From Sepiola atlantica (Eukaryota; Mollusca; Cephalopoda; Sepiida; Sepiolidae), in contig CAUVYP010001208.1 in assembly GCA_963556195.1 (NCBI GenBank), forward strand, positions 1,984,001 through 2,048,000: a DNA stretch of 64,000 nucleotides, in the 5' to 3' direction. The notes beneath the pieces were generated by a model. It saw nothing but the letters and a program-made list of their open reading frames with translations, did no database searches and was not told the origin of the DNA. The position numbers and the translations under genes are program-made. Below are positions 36,441-49,600 of this stretch, in pieces (position 1 is the first letter of the stretch; each line of letters starts with the position of its first letter).

Positions 36441-37921
36441 TTAGCGCGTTTTAAAGTTGATATCGCTTTTGTGTATAACTTCCACATTTATTCGAATTGT
36501 GCAACGAAACTTTGCAGACAGTCTCGAATGGGGCGTTTCTACTGAAGTACCAAGTTTCAGAAGTGCAGCTCTTGTACTGCCGGAGATATGTCGATACAAA
36601 CTGAATACGCAAAACATCAACAAAATTTAGCGCGTTGTAAAGTGGATATCGCTTTTGTTTATAACTTCCACATTTATTCGAATTGTGATACGAAACTTTG
36701 CAGACAGTCGCGGAGACACATTTTCTACTAAAGTACCAAGTTTCAGAAGTGCAGCTCTTGTACTGCCGGAGATATGTCGATACAAACTGAATACGCAAAA
36801 CATCAACAAAATTTAGCGCGTTTTAAAGTTGATATCGCTTTTGTGTATAACTTTCTACATTTATTCGAATTGTGCAACGAAACTTTGCAGACAGTCTCGA
36901 ATGGGGCGTTTCTACTGAAGTACCAAGTTTCAGAAGTGCAGCTCTTGTACTGCCGGAGATATGTCGATACAAACTGAATACGCAAAACATCAACAAAATT
37001 TAGCGCGTTTTAAAGTTGATATCGCTTTTGTTTATAACTTCCACATTTATTCGAATTGTGCAACGAAACTTTGCAGACAGTCGTGGAGACACATGTTCTA
37101 CTGAAGTACTAGTTTCAGAAGTGCAGCTCTTGTACTATACGAGATATGTAGATACAAACTGAATACGCAAAACATCAACAAAATTTAGCGCGTTTTAAAG
37201 TTGATATCGCTTTTGTTTATAACTTCCACATTTATTCGAATTGTGCAACGAAACTTTGCAGACAGTCTCGAATGGGGCGTTTCTACTGAAGTACCAAGTT
37301 TCAGAAGTGCAGCTCTTGTACTGCCGGAGATATGTCGATACAAACTGAATACGCAAAACATCAACAAAATTTAGCGCGTTGTAAAGTGGATATCGCTTTT
37401 GTTTATAACTTCCACATTTATTCGAATTGTGATACGAAACTTTGCAGACAGTCGCGGAGACACATTTTCTACTAAAGTACCAAGTTTCAGAAGTGCAGCT
37501 CTTGTACTGCCGGAGATATGTCGATACAAACTGAATACGCAAAACATCAACAAAATTTAGCGCGTTTTAAAGTTGATATCGCTTTTGTGTATAACTTTCT
37601 ACATTTATTCGAATTGTGCAACGAAACTTTGCAGACAGTCTCGAATGGGGCGTTTCTACTGAAGTACCAAGTTTCAGAAGTGCAGCTCTTGTACTGCCGG
37701 AGATATGTCGATACAAACTGAATACGCAAAACATCAACAAAATTTAGCGCGTTTTAAAGTTGATATCGCTTTTGTTTATAACTTCCACATTTATTCGAAT
37801 TGTGCAACCAAACTTTGCAGACAGTCGTGGAGACTACTGAAGTACCAAGTTTCAGAAGTGCAGCTCTTGTACTATACGAGATATGTCGATACAAACTGAA
37901 TACGCAAAACATCAACAAAAT
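36441..37921 (+). repeat. 745-bp 4-monomer tandem pair, locus 2
   Basis: The same four-monomer set as at 33088, again exactly twice (36441-37184 and 37185-37921). The last monomer of the first copy has lost one base (gaagtactagtttc near 37107) and carries atgtagatac. The last monomer of the second copy has lost 8 bp (tggagactactgaag near 37828-37842) and reads caaccaaac. The two shortened copies explain the 744- and 737-bp lengths. Confidence 0.87.
37828..37842. other. 8-bp deletion within a type B block
   Basis: The usual gtggagacacatgttctac is shortened to gtggagactac. This is the largest internal deletion I found in any monomer, and it removes part of the A/B variable block. The monomer also has caaccaaac near 37807. 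No other copy of the deletion is present, so it arose after the last amplification of its 4-monomer set. Confidence 0.88.
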
Positions 37922-39968
37922 TTAGCGCGTTTTAAAGTTGATATCGCTTTTGTTTATAACTTCCACATTTATTCGAATTGTGCAACGAAACTTTGCAGAC
38001 AGTCTCGAATAGGCCTTTTCTACCGAAGTACCAAGTTTCAGAAGTGCAGCTCTTGTACTGCCGGAGATATGTGGATACAAACTGAATACGCAAAACATCA
38101 ACAAAATTTAGCGCGTTTTAAAGTTGATATCGCTTTTGTTTATAACTTCCACATTTATTCGAATTGTGCAACGAAACTTTGCAGACAGTCGCGGAGACAC
38201 ATTTTCTACTGAAGTACCAAGTTTCAGAAGTGCAGCTTTTGTATTGCCGGAGATATGTGGATACAAACTGAATACGCAAAACATCAACAAAATTTAGCGC
38301 GTTTTAAAGTTGATATCGCTTTTGTTTATAACTTCCACATTTATTCGAATTGTGCAACGAAACTTTGCAGACAGTCTCGAATAGGCTTTTTCTACTGAAG
38401 TACCAAGTTTCAGAAGTGCAGCTTTTGTACTGCCGGAGATATGTCGATACAAACTGAATACGCAAAACATCAACAACATTTAGCGCGTTTTAAAGTTGAT
38501 ATCGCTTTTGTTTATAACTTCCACATTTATTCGAATTGTGCAACGAAACTTTGCAGACAGTCGCGGAGACATATTTTCTACTTAAGTACAAAGTTTCAGA
38601 AGTGCAGCTTATGTACTGCCGGAGATATTTCGATACAAACTGAATACGCAAAACATCAACAAAATTTAGCGCGTTTTAAAGTTGATATCGCTTTTGTGTA
38701 TAACTTCCACATTTATTCGAATTGTGCAACGAAACTTTGCAGACAGTCTCGAATAGGCCCTTTCTACTGAAGTACCAAGTTTCAGAAGTGCAGTTCTTGT
38801 ACTGCCGGAGATATGTCGATACAAACTGAATACGCAAAACATCAACAACATTATGCGCGTTTTAAAGTTGATATCGCTTTTGTTTATAACTTCCACATTT
38901 ATTCGAATTGTGCAACGAAACTTTGCAGACAGTCTCGAATAGGCCCTTTCTACTGAAGTACTAAGTTTCAGAAGTGCAGCTTTTGTATTGCTGGAGATAT
39001 GTCGATACAAACTGAATACGCAAAACATCAACAAAATTTAGCGCGTTTTAAAGTTGATATCGCTTTTGTTTATAACTTCCACATTTATTCGAATTGTGCA
39101 ACGAAACTTTGCATACAGTCGCGGAGACACAGTTTGTTACTGAAGTACCAAGTTTCAGAAGTGCCGCTCTTGTACTGCCGGAGATATGTCGATAGAAACT
39201 GAATACGCAAAACATCAACAAAATTTAGCGCGTTTTAAAGTTGATATCGCTTTTGTTTATAACTTCCACATTTATTCGAATTGTGCAACGAAACTTTGCA
39301 GACAGTCTCGAATGGGCGTTTTCTACTGAAGTACCAAGTTTCAGAAGTGCAGCTCTTGTACTGCCGGAGATATGTCGATACAAACTGAATACGCAAAACA
39401 TCAACAACATTATGCCCGTTTTAAAGTTGATATCGCTTTTGTTTATAACTTCCACATTTATTCGAATTGTGCAACGAAACTTTGCAGACAGTCTCGAATA
39501 GGCCCTTTCTACTGAAGTACTAAGTTTCAGAAGTGCAGCTTTTGTATTGCTGGAGATATGTCGATACAAACTGAATACGCAAAACATCAACAAAATTTAG
39601 CGCGTTTTAAAGTTGATATCGCTTTTGTTTATAACTTCCACATTTATTCGAATTGTGCAACGAAACTTTGCAGACAGTCTCGAATGGGCCTTTTCTACTG
39701 AAGTACCAAGTTTCAGAAGTGCAGCTCTTGTACTGCCGGAGATATGTCGATACAAACTGAATACGCAAAACATCAACAAAATTTAGCGCGTTTTAAAGTT
39801 GATATCGCTTTTGTTTATAACTCTCACATTTATTCGAATTGTGCAACGAAACTTTGCAGACAGTCTCGAATAGGCCCTTTCTACTGAAGTACCAAGTTTC
39901 AGAAGTGCAGCTCTTGTACTGCCGGAGATATGTCGATACAAACTGAATACGCAAAACATCAACAAAAT
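37922..39968 (+). repeat. Eleven-monomer linking stretch
   Basis: Contains ccttttctaccg, a type B ending gtggatac with tattgccgg, ggctttttc type A, cttaagtac type B, an AA pair, a +1 monomer with catacagtcgcgg and agtgccgctc, an aatgggcg type A, a second AA step through cattatgcccg, aatgggcc type A and a gtttataactctcac type A. 38294-39224 resembles 47042-47972 and 49648-50578, linking this stretch to the 14-monomer HOR. Confidence 0.78.
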
Positions 39969-41457
39969 TTAGCGCGTTTTAAAGTTGATATCGCTTTTGT
40001 TTATAACTTCCACATTTATTCGAATTGTGCAACGAAACTTTGCAGACAGTCGTGGAGACACATGTTCTACTGAAGTACCAAGTTTCAGAAGTGCAGCTCT
40101 TGTACTATACGAGATATGTCGATACAAACTGAATACGCAAAACATCAACAACATTTAGCGCGTTTTAAAGTTGATATCGCTTTTGTTTATAACTTCCACA
40201 TTTATTCGAATTGTGCAACGAAACTTTGCAGACAGTCTCGAATAGGCCTTTTCTACCGAAGTACCAAGTTTCAGAAGTGCAGCTCTTGTACTGCCGGAGA
40301 TATGTGGATACAAACTGAATACGCAAAACATCAACAAAATTTAGCGCGTTTTAAAGTTGATATCGCTTTTGTTTATAACTTCCACATTTATTCGAATTGT
40401 GCAACGAAACTTTGCAGACAGTCGCGGAGACACATTTTCTACTGAAGTACCAAGTTTCAGAAGTGCAGCTCTTGTACTGCCGGAGATATATCGATACACA
40501 CTGAATACGCAAAACATCAACAAAATTTAGCGCGTTTTAAAGTTGATATCGCTTTAGTGTATAACTTCCACATTTATTCAAATTGTGCAACGAAACTTTG
40601 CAGACAGTCTCGAATAGGCTTTTTCTACTGAAGTACCAAGTTTCAGAAGTGCAGCTTTTGTACTGCCGGAGATATGTCGATACAAACTGAATACGCAAAA
40701 CATCAACAACATTTAGCGCGTTTTAAAGTTGATATCGCTTTTGTTTATAACTTCCACATTTATTCGAATTGTGCAACGAAACTTTGCAGACAGTCGCCGA
40801 GACATATTTTCTACTTAAGTACAAAGTTTCAGAAGTGCAGCTTATGTACTGCCGGAGATATTTCGATACAAACTGAATACGCAAAACATCAACAAAATTT
40901 AGCGCGTTTTAAAGTTGATATCGCTTTTGTGTATAACTTCCACATTTATTCGAATTGTGCAACGAAACTTTGCAGACAGTCTCGAATAGGCCTTGTCTAC
41001 TGAAGTACCAAGTTTCAGAAGTGCAGCTCTTGTACTGCCGGAGATATGTCGATACAAACTGAATACGCAAAACATCAACAACATTATGCGCGTTTTAAAG
41101 TTGATATCGCTTTTGTTTATAACTTCCACATTTATTCGAATTGTGCAACGAAACTTTGCAGACAGTCTCGAATGGGCCCTTTCTACTGAAGTACTAAGTT
41201 TCAGAAGTGCAGCTTTTGTATTGCTGGAGATATGTCGATACAAACTGAATACGCAAAACATCAACAAAATTTAGCGCGTTTTAAAGTTGATATCGCTTTT
41301 GTTTATAACTTCCACATTTATTCGAATTGTGCAACGAAACTTTGCAGACAGTCGCGGAGACACATTTTCTACTGAAGTACCAAGTTTCAGAAGTGCAGCT
41401 CTTGTACTGCCGGAGATATGTCGATACAAACTGAATACGCAAAACATCAACAACATT
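39969..41457 (+). repeat. 8-monomer module, copy 3
   Basis: Repeats 34392-35880 at offset 5577 for seven monomers, including atatcgatacacac near 40490 and gctttagtg with caaattgtg near 40552-40585. The eighth position holds a plain type B monomer ending aacaacattt instead of the +1 gtttgctac monomer, so the right end has been exchanged. Confidence 0.85.
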
Positions 41458-42016
41458 TAGCGCGTTTTAAAGTTGATATCGCTTTTGTTTATAACTTCCA
41501 CATTTATTCGAATTGTGCAACGAAACTTTGCAGACAGTCTCGAATAGGCCCTTTCTACTGAAGTACCAAGTTTCAGAAGTGCAGCTCTTGTACTGCCGGA
41601 GATATGTCGATACAAACTGAATACGAAAAAACTCTCCCCAAAATTTAGCGCGTTTTAAAGTTGATATCGCTTTTGTTTATAACTTCCACATTTATTCGAA
41701 TTGTGCAACGAAACTTTGCAGACAGTCGCGGAGACACATTTTCTACTGAAGTATTAAGTTTCAGAAGTGCAGCTCTTAAACTGCCGGAGATATGTCGATA
41801 CAAACTGAATACGCAAAACATCAACAAAATTTAGCGCGTTTTAAAGTTGATATCGCTTTTGTTTATAACTTCCACATTTATTCGAATTGTGCAACGAAAC
41901 TTTGCATACAGTCGCGGAGACACATTTTCCACTGAAGTACCAAGTTTCAGAAGTGCAGCTCTTGTTCTGCCGGAGATATGTCGATACAAACTGAATACGC
42001 AAAACATCAACAAAAT
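41458..42016 (+). repeat. Three monomers with an actctcccc junction
   Basis: A ggccctttc type A ending tacgaaaaaactctcccc (core 41632-41639), a type B with gaagtattaag and gctcttaaactg, and a catacagtcgcgg with ttccactg type B carrying cttgttctgcc. It corresponds to 35881-36440 but has lost the aatgggcc monomer and gained one type B monomer. Confidence 0.77.
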
Positions 42017-43320
42017 TTAGCGCGTTTTAAAGTTGATATCGCTTTTGTGTATAACTTCCACATTTATTCGAATTGTGCAACGAAACTTTGCAGACAGTCT
42101 TGAATGGGGCGTTTCTACTGAAGTACCAAGTTTCAGAAGTGCAGCTCTGGTACTGCCGGAGATATGTCGATACAAACTGAATACGCAAAACATCAACAAA
42201 ATTTAGCGCGTTGTAAAGTGGATATCGCTTTTGTTTATAACTTCCACATTTATTCGAATTGTGATACGAAACTTTGCAGACAGTCGCGGAGACACATTTT
42301 CTACTAAAGTACCAAGTTTCAGAAGTGCAGCTCTTGTACTGCCGGAGATATGTCGATACAAACTGAATACGCAAAACATCAACAAAATTTAGCGCGTTTT
42401 AAAGTTGATATCGCTTTTGTGTATAACTTTCTACATTTATTCGAATTGTGCAACGAAACTTTGCAGACAGTCTCGAATGGGGCGTTTCTACTGAAGTACC
42501 AAGTTTCAGAAGTGCAGCTCTTGTACTGCCGGAGATATGTCGATACAAACTGAATACGCAAAACATCAACAAAATTTAGCGCGTTTTAAAGTTGATATCG
42601 CTTTTGTTTATAACTTCCACATTTATTCGAATTGTGCAACGAAACTTTGCAGACAGTCGTGGAGACACATGTTCTACTGAAGTACCAAGTTTCAGAAGTG
42701 CAGCTCTTGTACTATACGAGATATGTCGATACAAACTGAATACGCAAAACATCAACAAAATTTAGCGCGTTTTAAAGTTGATATCGCTTTTGTTTATAAC
42801 TTCCACATTTATTCGAATTGTGCAACGAAACTTTGCAGACAGTCTCGAATGGGGCGTTTCTACTGAAGTACCAAGTTTCAGAAGTGCAGCTCTGGTACTG
42901 CCGGAGATATGTCGATACAAACTGAATACGCAAAACATCAACAAAATTTAGCGCGTTGTAAAGTGGATATCGCTTTTGTTTATAACTTCCACATTTATTC
43001 GAATTGTGATACGAAACTTTGCAGACAGTCGCGGAGACACATTTTCTACTAAAGTACCAAGTTTCAGAAGTGCAGCTCTTGTACTGCCGGAGATATGTCG
43101 ATACAAACTGAATACGCAAAACATCAACAAAATTTAGCGCGTTTTAAAGTTGATATCGCTTTTGTGTATAACTTTCTACATTTATTCGAATTGTGCAACG
43201 AAACTTTGCAGACAGTCTCGAATGGGGCGTTTCTACTGAAGTACCAAGTTTCAGAAGTGCAGCTCTTGTACTGCCGGAGATATGTCGATACAAACTGAAT
43301 ACGCAAAACATCAACAAAAT
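42017..43320 (+). repeat. 4-monomer tandem pair, locus 3, second copy one monomer short
   Basis: 42017-42761 is a full 745-bp set like 33088 and 36441. 42762-43320 holds only its first three monomers, and the gtggagacacatgttc monomer is replaced by a plain type B. Both type A monomers share gctctggtactgcc (near 42147 and 42892), a change absent at the other two loci. This indicates that the pair was homogenised locally or re-formed here. Confidence 0.85.
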
Positions 43321-44064
43321 TTAGCGCGTTTTAAAGTTGATATCGCTTTTGTTTATAACTTCCACATTTATTCGAATTGTGCAACGAAACTTTGCAGACA
43401 GTCGCGGAGACACATTTTCTACTGAAGTACCAAGTTTCAGAAGTGCAGCTTTTGTACTGCCGGAGATATGTGGATACAAACTGAATACGCAAAACATCAA
43501 CAAAATTTAGCGCGTTTTAAAGTTGATATCGCTTTTGTTTATAACTTCCACATTTATTCGAATTGTGCAACGAAACTTTGCAGACAGTCGCGGAGACACA
43601 TTTTCTACTGAAGTACCAAGTTTCAGAAGTGCAGCTTTTGTACTGCCGGAGATATGTGGATACAAACTGAATACGCAAAACATCAACAAAATTTAGCGCG
43701 TTTTAAAGTTGATATCGCTTTTGTTTATAACTTCCACATTTATTCGAATTGTGCAACGAAACTTTGCAGACAGTCTCGAATAGGCTTTTTCTACTGAAGT
43801 ACCAAGTTTCAGAAGTGCAGCTTATGTACTGCCGGAGATATGTCGATACAAACTGAATACGCAAAACATCAACAACATTTAGCGCGTTTTAAAGTTGATA
43901 TCGCTTTTGTTTATAACTTCCACATTTATTCGAATTGTGCAACGAAACTTTGCAGACAGTGGCGGAGACATATTTTCTACTTAAGTACAAAGTTTCAGAA
44001 GTGCAGCTTATGTACTGCCGGAGATATTTCGATACAAACTGAATACGCAAAACATCAACAAAAT
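43321..44064 (+). repeat. Duplicated single monomer plus an A-B pair
   Basis: 43321-43506 and 43507-43692 are two apparently identical type B monomers ending gcttttgtactgcc and gtggatac, the smallest clear tandem duplication in the window. They are followed by ggctttttc type A and a ggcggagacatatt type B with cttaagtacaaag. Confidence 0.82.
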
Positions 44065-46669
44065 TTAGCGCGTTTTAAAGTTGATATCGCTTTTGTTTAT
44101 AACTTCCACATTTATTCGAATTGTGCAACGAAACTTTGCAGACAGTCTCGAATGGGCCTTTTCTACTGAAGTACCAAGTTTCAGAAGTGCAGCTCTTGTA
44201 CTGCCGGAGATATGTCGATACAAACTGAATACGCAAAACATCAACAAAATTTAGCGCGTTTTAAAGTTGATATCGCTTTTGTTTATAACTTCCACATTTA
44301 TTCGAATTGTGCAACGAAACTTTGCAGACAGTCTCGAATAGGCCCTTTCTACTGAAGTACCAAGTTTCAGAAGTGCAGCTCTTGTACTGCCGGAGATATG
44401 TGGATACAAACTGAATACGCAAAACATCAACAAAATTTAGCGCGTTTTAAAGTTGATATCGCTTTTGTTTATAACTTCCACATTTATTCGAATTGTGCAA
44501 CGAAACTTTGCAGACAGTCGTGGAGACACATGTTCTACTGAAGTACCAAGTTTCAGAAGTGCAGCTCTTGTACTATACGAGATATGTCGATACAAACTGA
44601 ATACGCAAAACATCAACAAAATTTAGCGCGTTTTAAAGTTGATATCGCTTTTGTTTATAACTTCCACATTTATTCGAATTGTGCAACGAAACTTTGCAGA
44701 CAGTCTCGAATAGGCCTTTTCTACCGAAGTACCAAGTTTCAGAAGTGCAGCTCTTGTACTGCCGGAGATATGTGGATACAAACTGAATACGCAAAACATC
44801 AACAAAATTTAGCGCGTTTTAAAGTTGATATCGCTTTTGTTTATAACTTCCACATTTATTCGAATTGTGCAACGAAACTTTGCAGACAGTCGCGGAGACA
44901 CATTTTCTACTGAAGTACCAAGTTTCAGAAGTGCAGCTCTTGTACTGCCGGAGATATGTCGATACAAACTGAATACGCAAAACATCAACAACATTATGCG
45001 CGTTTTAAAGTTGATATCGCTTTTGTTTATAACTTCCACATTTATTCGAATTGTGCAACGAAACTTTGCAGACAGTTTCGAATAGGCCCTTTCTACTGAA
45101 GTACTAAGTTTCAGAAGTGCAGCTTTTGTATTGCTGGAGATATGTCGATACAAACTGAATACGCAAAACATCAACAAAATTTAGCGCGTTTTAAAGTTGA
45201 TATCGCTTTTGTGTATAACTTCCACATTTATTCGAATTGTGCAACGAAACTTTGCAGACAGTCGCGGAGACACAGTTTGCTACTGAAGTACCAAGTTTAA
45301 GAAGTGTAGCTCTTGTACTGCCGGAGATATGTCGATAGAAACTGAATACGCAAAACATCAACAAAATTTAGCGCGTTTTAAAGTTGATATCGCTTTTGTT
45401 TATAACTTCCACATTTATTCGAATTGTGCAACGAAACTTTGCAGACAGTCTCGAATGGGCCTTTTCTACTGAAGTACCAAGTTTCAGAAGTGCAGCTCTT
45501 GTACTGCCGGAGATATGTCGATACAAACTGAATACGCAAAACATCAACAAAATTTAGCGCGTTTTGAAGTTGATATCGCTTTTGTTTATAACTTCCACAT
45601 TTATTCGAATTGTGCAACGAAACTTTGCAGACAGTCTCGAATAGGCCCTTTCTACTGAAGTACCAAGTTTCAGAAGTGCAGCTCTTGTACTGCCGGAGAT
45701 ATGTCGATACAACCTGAATACGCAAAACATCAACAAAATTTAGCGCGTTTTAAAGTTGATATCGCTTTTGTTTATAACTTCCACATTTATTCGAATTGTG
45801 CAACGAAACTTTGCAGACAGTCGTGGAGACACATGTTCTACTGAAGTACCAAGTTTCAGAAGTGCAGCTCTTGTACTATACGAGATATGTCGATACAAAC
45901 TGAATACGCAAAACATCAACAAAATTTAGCGCGTTTTAAAGTTGATATCGCTTTTGTTTATAACTTCCACATTTATTCGAATTGTGCAACGAAACTTTGC
46001 AGACAGTCTCGAATAGGCCTTTTCTACCGAAGTACTAAGTTTCAGAAGTGCAGCTCTTGTACTGCCGGAGATATGTGGATACAAACTGAATACGCAAAAC
46101 ATCAACAAAATTTAGCGCGTTTTAAAGTTGATATCGCTTTTGTTTATAACTTCCACATTTATTCGAATTGTGCAACGAAACTTTGCAGACAGTCGCGGAG
46201 ACACATTTTCTACTGAAGTACCAAGTTTCAGAAGTGCAGCTCTTGTACTGCCGGAGATATATCGATACACACTGAATACGCAAAACATCAACAAAATTTA
46301 GCGCGTTTTAAAGTTGATATCGCTTTAGTGTATAACTTCCACATTTATTCAAATTGTGCAACGAAACTTTGCAGACAGTCTCGAATAGGCCTTTTCTACT
46401 GAAGTACCAAGTTTCAGAAGTGCAGCTCTTGTACTGCCGGAGATATGTCGATACAAACTGAATACGCAAAACATCAACAAAATTTAGCGCGTTTTAAAGT
46501 TGATATCGCTTTTGTTTATAACTTCCACATTTATTCGAATTGTGCAACGAAACTTTGCAGACAGTCGTGGAGACACATGTTCTACTGAAGTACCAAGTTT
46601 CAGAAGTGCAGCTCTTGTACTATACGAGATATGTCGATACAAACTGAATACGCAAAACATCAACAAAAT
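44065..46669 (+). repeat. 1303-bp (7-monomer) duplication
   Basis: 44065-45367 and 45368-46669 share aatgggcc A, ggccctttc A, gtggagacacatgttc B, ccttttctaccg A and a type B in the same order (offset 1303). They differ after the fifth monomer: the first copy continues to cattatgcgcg A and the +1 monomer (with tttaagaagtgtagc near 45297). The second has atatcgatacacac and a gctttagtg hybrid at 46298-46483, then gtggagacacatgttc again. 45740-46483 and 46484 onward are 744 bp apart. Confidence 0.82.
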
Positions 46670-49600
46670 TTAGCGCGTTTTAAAGTTGATATCGCTTTTG
46701 TTTATAACTTCCACATTTATTCGAATTGTGCAACGAAACTTTGCAGACAGTCTCGAATAGGCCTTTTCTACCGAAGTACCAAGTTTCAGAAGTGCAGCTC
46801 TTGTACTGCCGGAGATATGTGGATACAAACTGAATACGCAAAACATCAACAAAATTTAGCGCGTTTTAATGTTGATATCGCTTTTGTTTATAACTTCCAC
46901 ATTTATTCGAATTGTGCAACGAAACTTTGCAGACAGTCGCGGAGACACATTTTCTACTGAAGTACCAAGTTTCAGAAGTGCAGCTTTTGTACTGCCGGAG
47001 ATATGTGGATACAAACTGAATACGAAAAACATCAACAAAATTTAGCGCGTTTTAAAGTTGATATCGCTTTTGTTTATAACTTCCACATTTATTCGAATTG
47101 TGCTACGAACCTTTGCAGACAGTCTCGAATAGGCTTTTTCTACTGAAGTACCAAGTTTCAGAAGTGCAGCTTATGTACTGCCGGAGATATGTCGATACAA
47201 ACTGAATACGCAAAACATCAACAACATTTAGCGCGTTTTAAAGTTGATATCGCTTTTGTTTATAACTTCCACATTTATTCGAATTGTGCAACGAAACTTT
47301 GCAGACAGTCGCGGAGACATATTTTCTACTTAAGTACAAAGTTTCAGAAGTGCAGCTTATGTACTGCCGGAGATATTTCGATACAAACTGAATACGCAAA
47401 ACATCAACAAAATTTAGCGCGTTTTAAAGTTGATATCGCTTTTGTGTATAACTTCCACATTTATTCGAATTGTGCAACGAAACTTTGCAGACAGTCTCGA
47501 ATAGGCCCTTTCTACTGAAGTACCAAGTTTCAGAAGTGCAGCTCTTGTACTGCCGGAGATATGTCGATACAAACTGAATACGCAAAACATCAACAACATT
47601 ATGCGCGTTTTAAAGTTGATATCGCTTTTGTTTATAACTTCCACATTTATTCGAATTGTGCAACGAAACTTTGCAGACATTCTCGAATAGGCCCTTTCTA
47701 CTGAAGTACTAAGTTTCAGAAGTGCAGCTTTTGTATTGCTGGAGATATGTCGATACAAACTGAATACACAAAACATCAACAAAATTTAGCGCGTTTTAAA
47801 GTTGATATCGCTTTTGTTTATAACTTCCACATTTATTCGAATTGTGCAACGAAACTTTGCATACAGTCGCGGAGACACAGTTTGCTACTGAAGTACCAAG
47901 TTTCAGAAGTGCAGCCTTTGTACTGCCGGAGATATGTCGATAGAAACTGAATACGCAAAACATCAACAAAATTTAGCGCGTTTTAAAGTTGATATCGCTT
48001 TTGTTTATAACTTCCACATTTATTCGAATTGTGCAACGAAACTTTGCAGACAGTCTTGAATGGGCCTTTTCCACTGAAGTACCAAGTTTCAGAAGTGCAG
48101 CTCTTGTACTGCCGGAGATATGTCGATACAAACTGAATACGCAAGACATCAACAACATTATGCGCGTTTTAAAGTTGATATCGCTTTTGTTTATAATTTC
48201 CACATTTATTCGAATTGTGCAACGAAACTTTGCAGACAGTCTCGAATAGGCCCTTTCTACTGAAGTACTAAGTTTCAGAAGGGCAGCTTTTGTATTGCTG
48301 GAGATATGTCGATACAAACTGAATACGCAAAACATCAACAAAATTTAGCGCGTTTTAAAGTTGATATCGCTTTTGTTTATAACTTCCACATTTATTCGAA
48401 TTGTGCAACGAAACTTTGCAGACAGTCGCGGAGACACAGTTTGCTACTGAAGTACCAAGTTTCAGAAGTGCAGCTCTTGTACTGCCGGAGATATGTCGAT
48501 AGAAACTGAATACGCAAAACATCAACAAAATTTAGCGCGTTTTGAAGTTGATATCGCTTTTGTTTATAACTTCCACATTTATTCGAATTGTGCAACGAAA
48601 CTTTGCAGACAGTCTCGAATGGGCCTTTTCTACTGAAGTACCAAGTTTCAGAAGTGCAGCTCTTGTACTGCCGGAGATATGTCGATACAAACTGAATACG
48701 CAAAACATCAACTAAATTTAGCGCGTTTTAAAGTTGATATCGCTTTTGTTTATAACTTCCACATTTATTCGAATTGTGCAACGAAACTTTGCAGACAGTC
48801 TCGAATAGGCCCTTTCTACTGAAGTACCAAGTTTCAGAAGTGCAGCTCTTGTACTGCCGGAGATATGTCGATACAAACTGAATACGCAAAACATCAACAA
48901 AATTTAGCGCGTTTTAAAGTTGATATCGCTTTTGTTTATAACTTCCACATTTATTCGAATTGTGCAACGAAACTTTGCAGACAGTCGTGGAGACACATGT
49001 TCTACTGAAGTACCAAGTTTCAGAAGTGCAGCTCTTGTACTATACGAGATATGTCGATACAAACTGAATACGCAAAACATCAACAAAATTTAGCGCGTTT
49101 TAAAGTTGATATCGCTTTTGTTTATAACTTCCACATTTATTCGAATTGTGCAACGAAACTTTGCAGACAGTCTCGAATAGGCCTTTTCTACCGAAGTACC
49201 AAGTTTCAGAAGTGCAGCTCTTGTACTGCCGGAGATATGTGGATACAAACTGAATACGCAAAACATCAACAAAATTTAGCGCGTTTTAAAGTTGATATCG
49301 CTTTTGTTTATAACTTCCACATTTATTCGAATTGTGCAACGAAACTTTGCAGACAGTCGCGGAGACACATTTTCTACTGAAGTACCAAGTTTCAGAAGTG
49401 CAGCTTTTGTATTGCCGGAGATATGTGGATACAAACTGAATACGCAAAACATCAACAAAATTTAGCGCGTTTTAAAGTTGATATCGCTTTTGTTTATAAC
49501 TTCCACATTTATTCGAATTGTGCAACGAAACTTTGCAGACAGTCGCGGAGACACATTTTCTACTGAAGTACCAAGTTTCAGAAGTGCAGCTTTTGTACTG

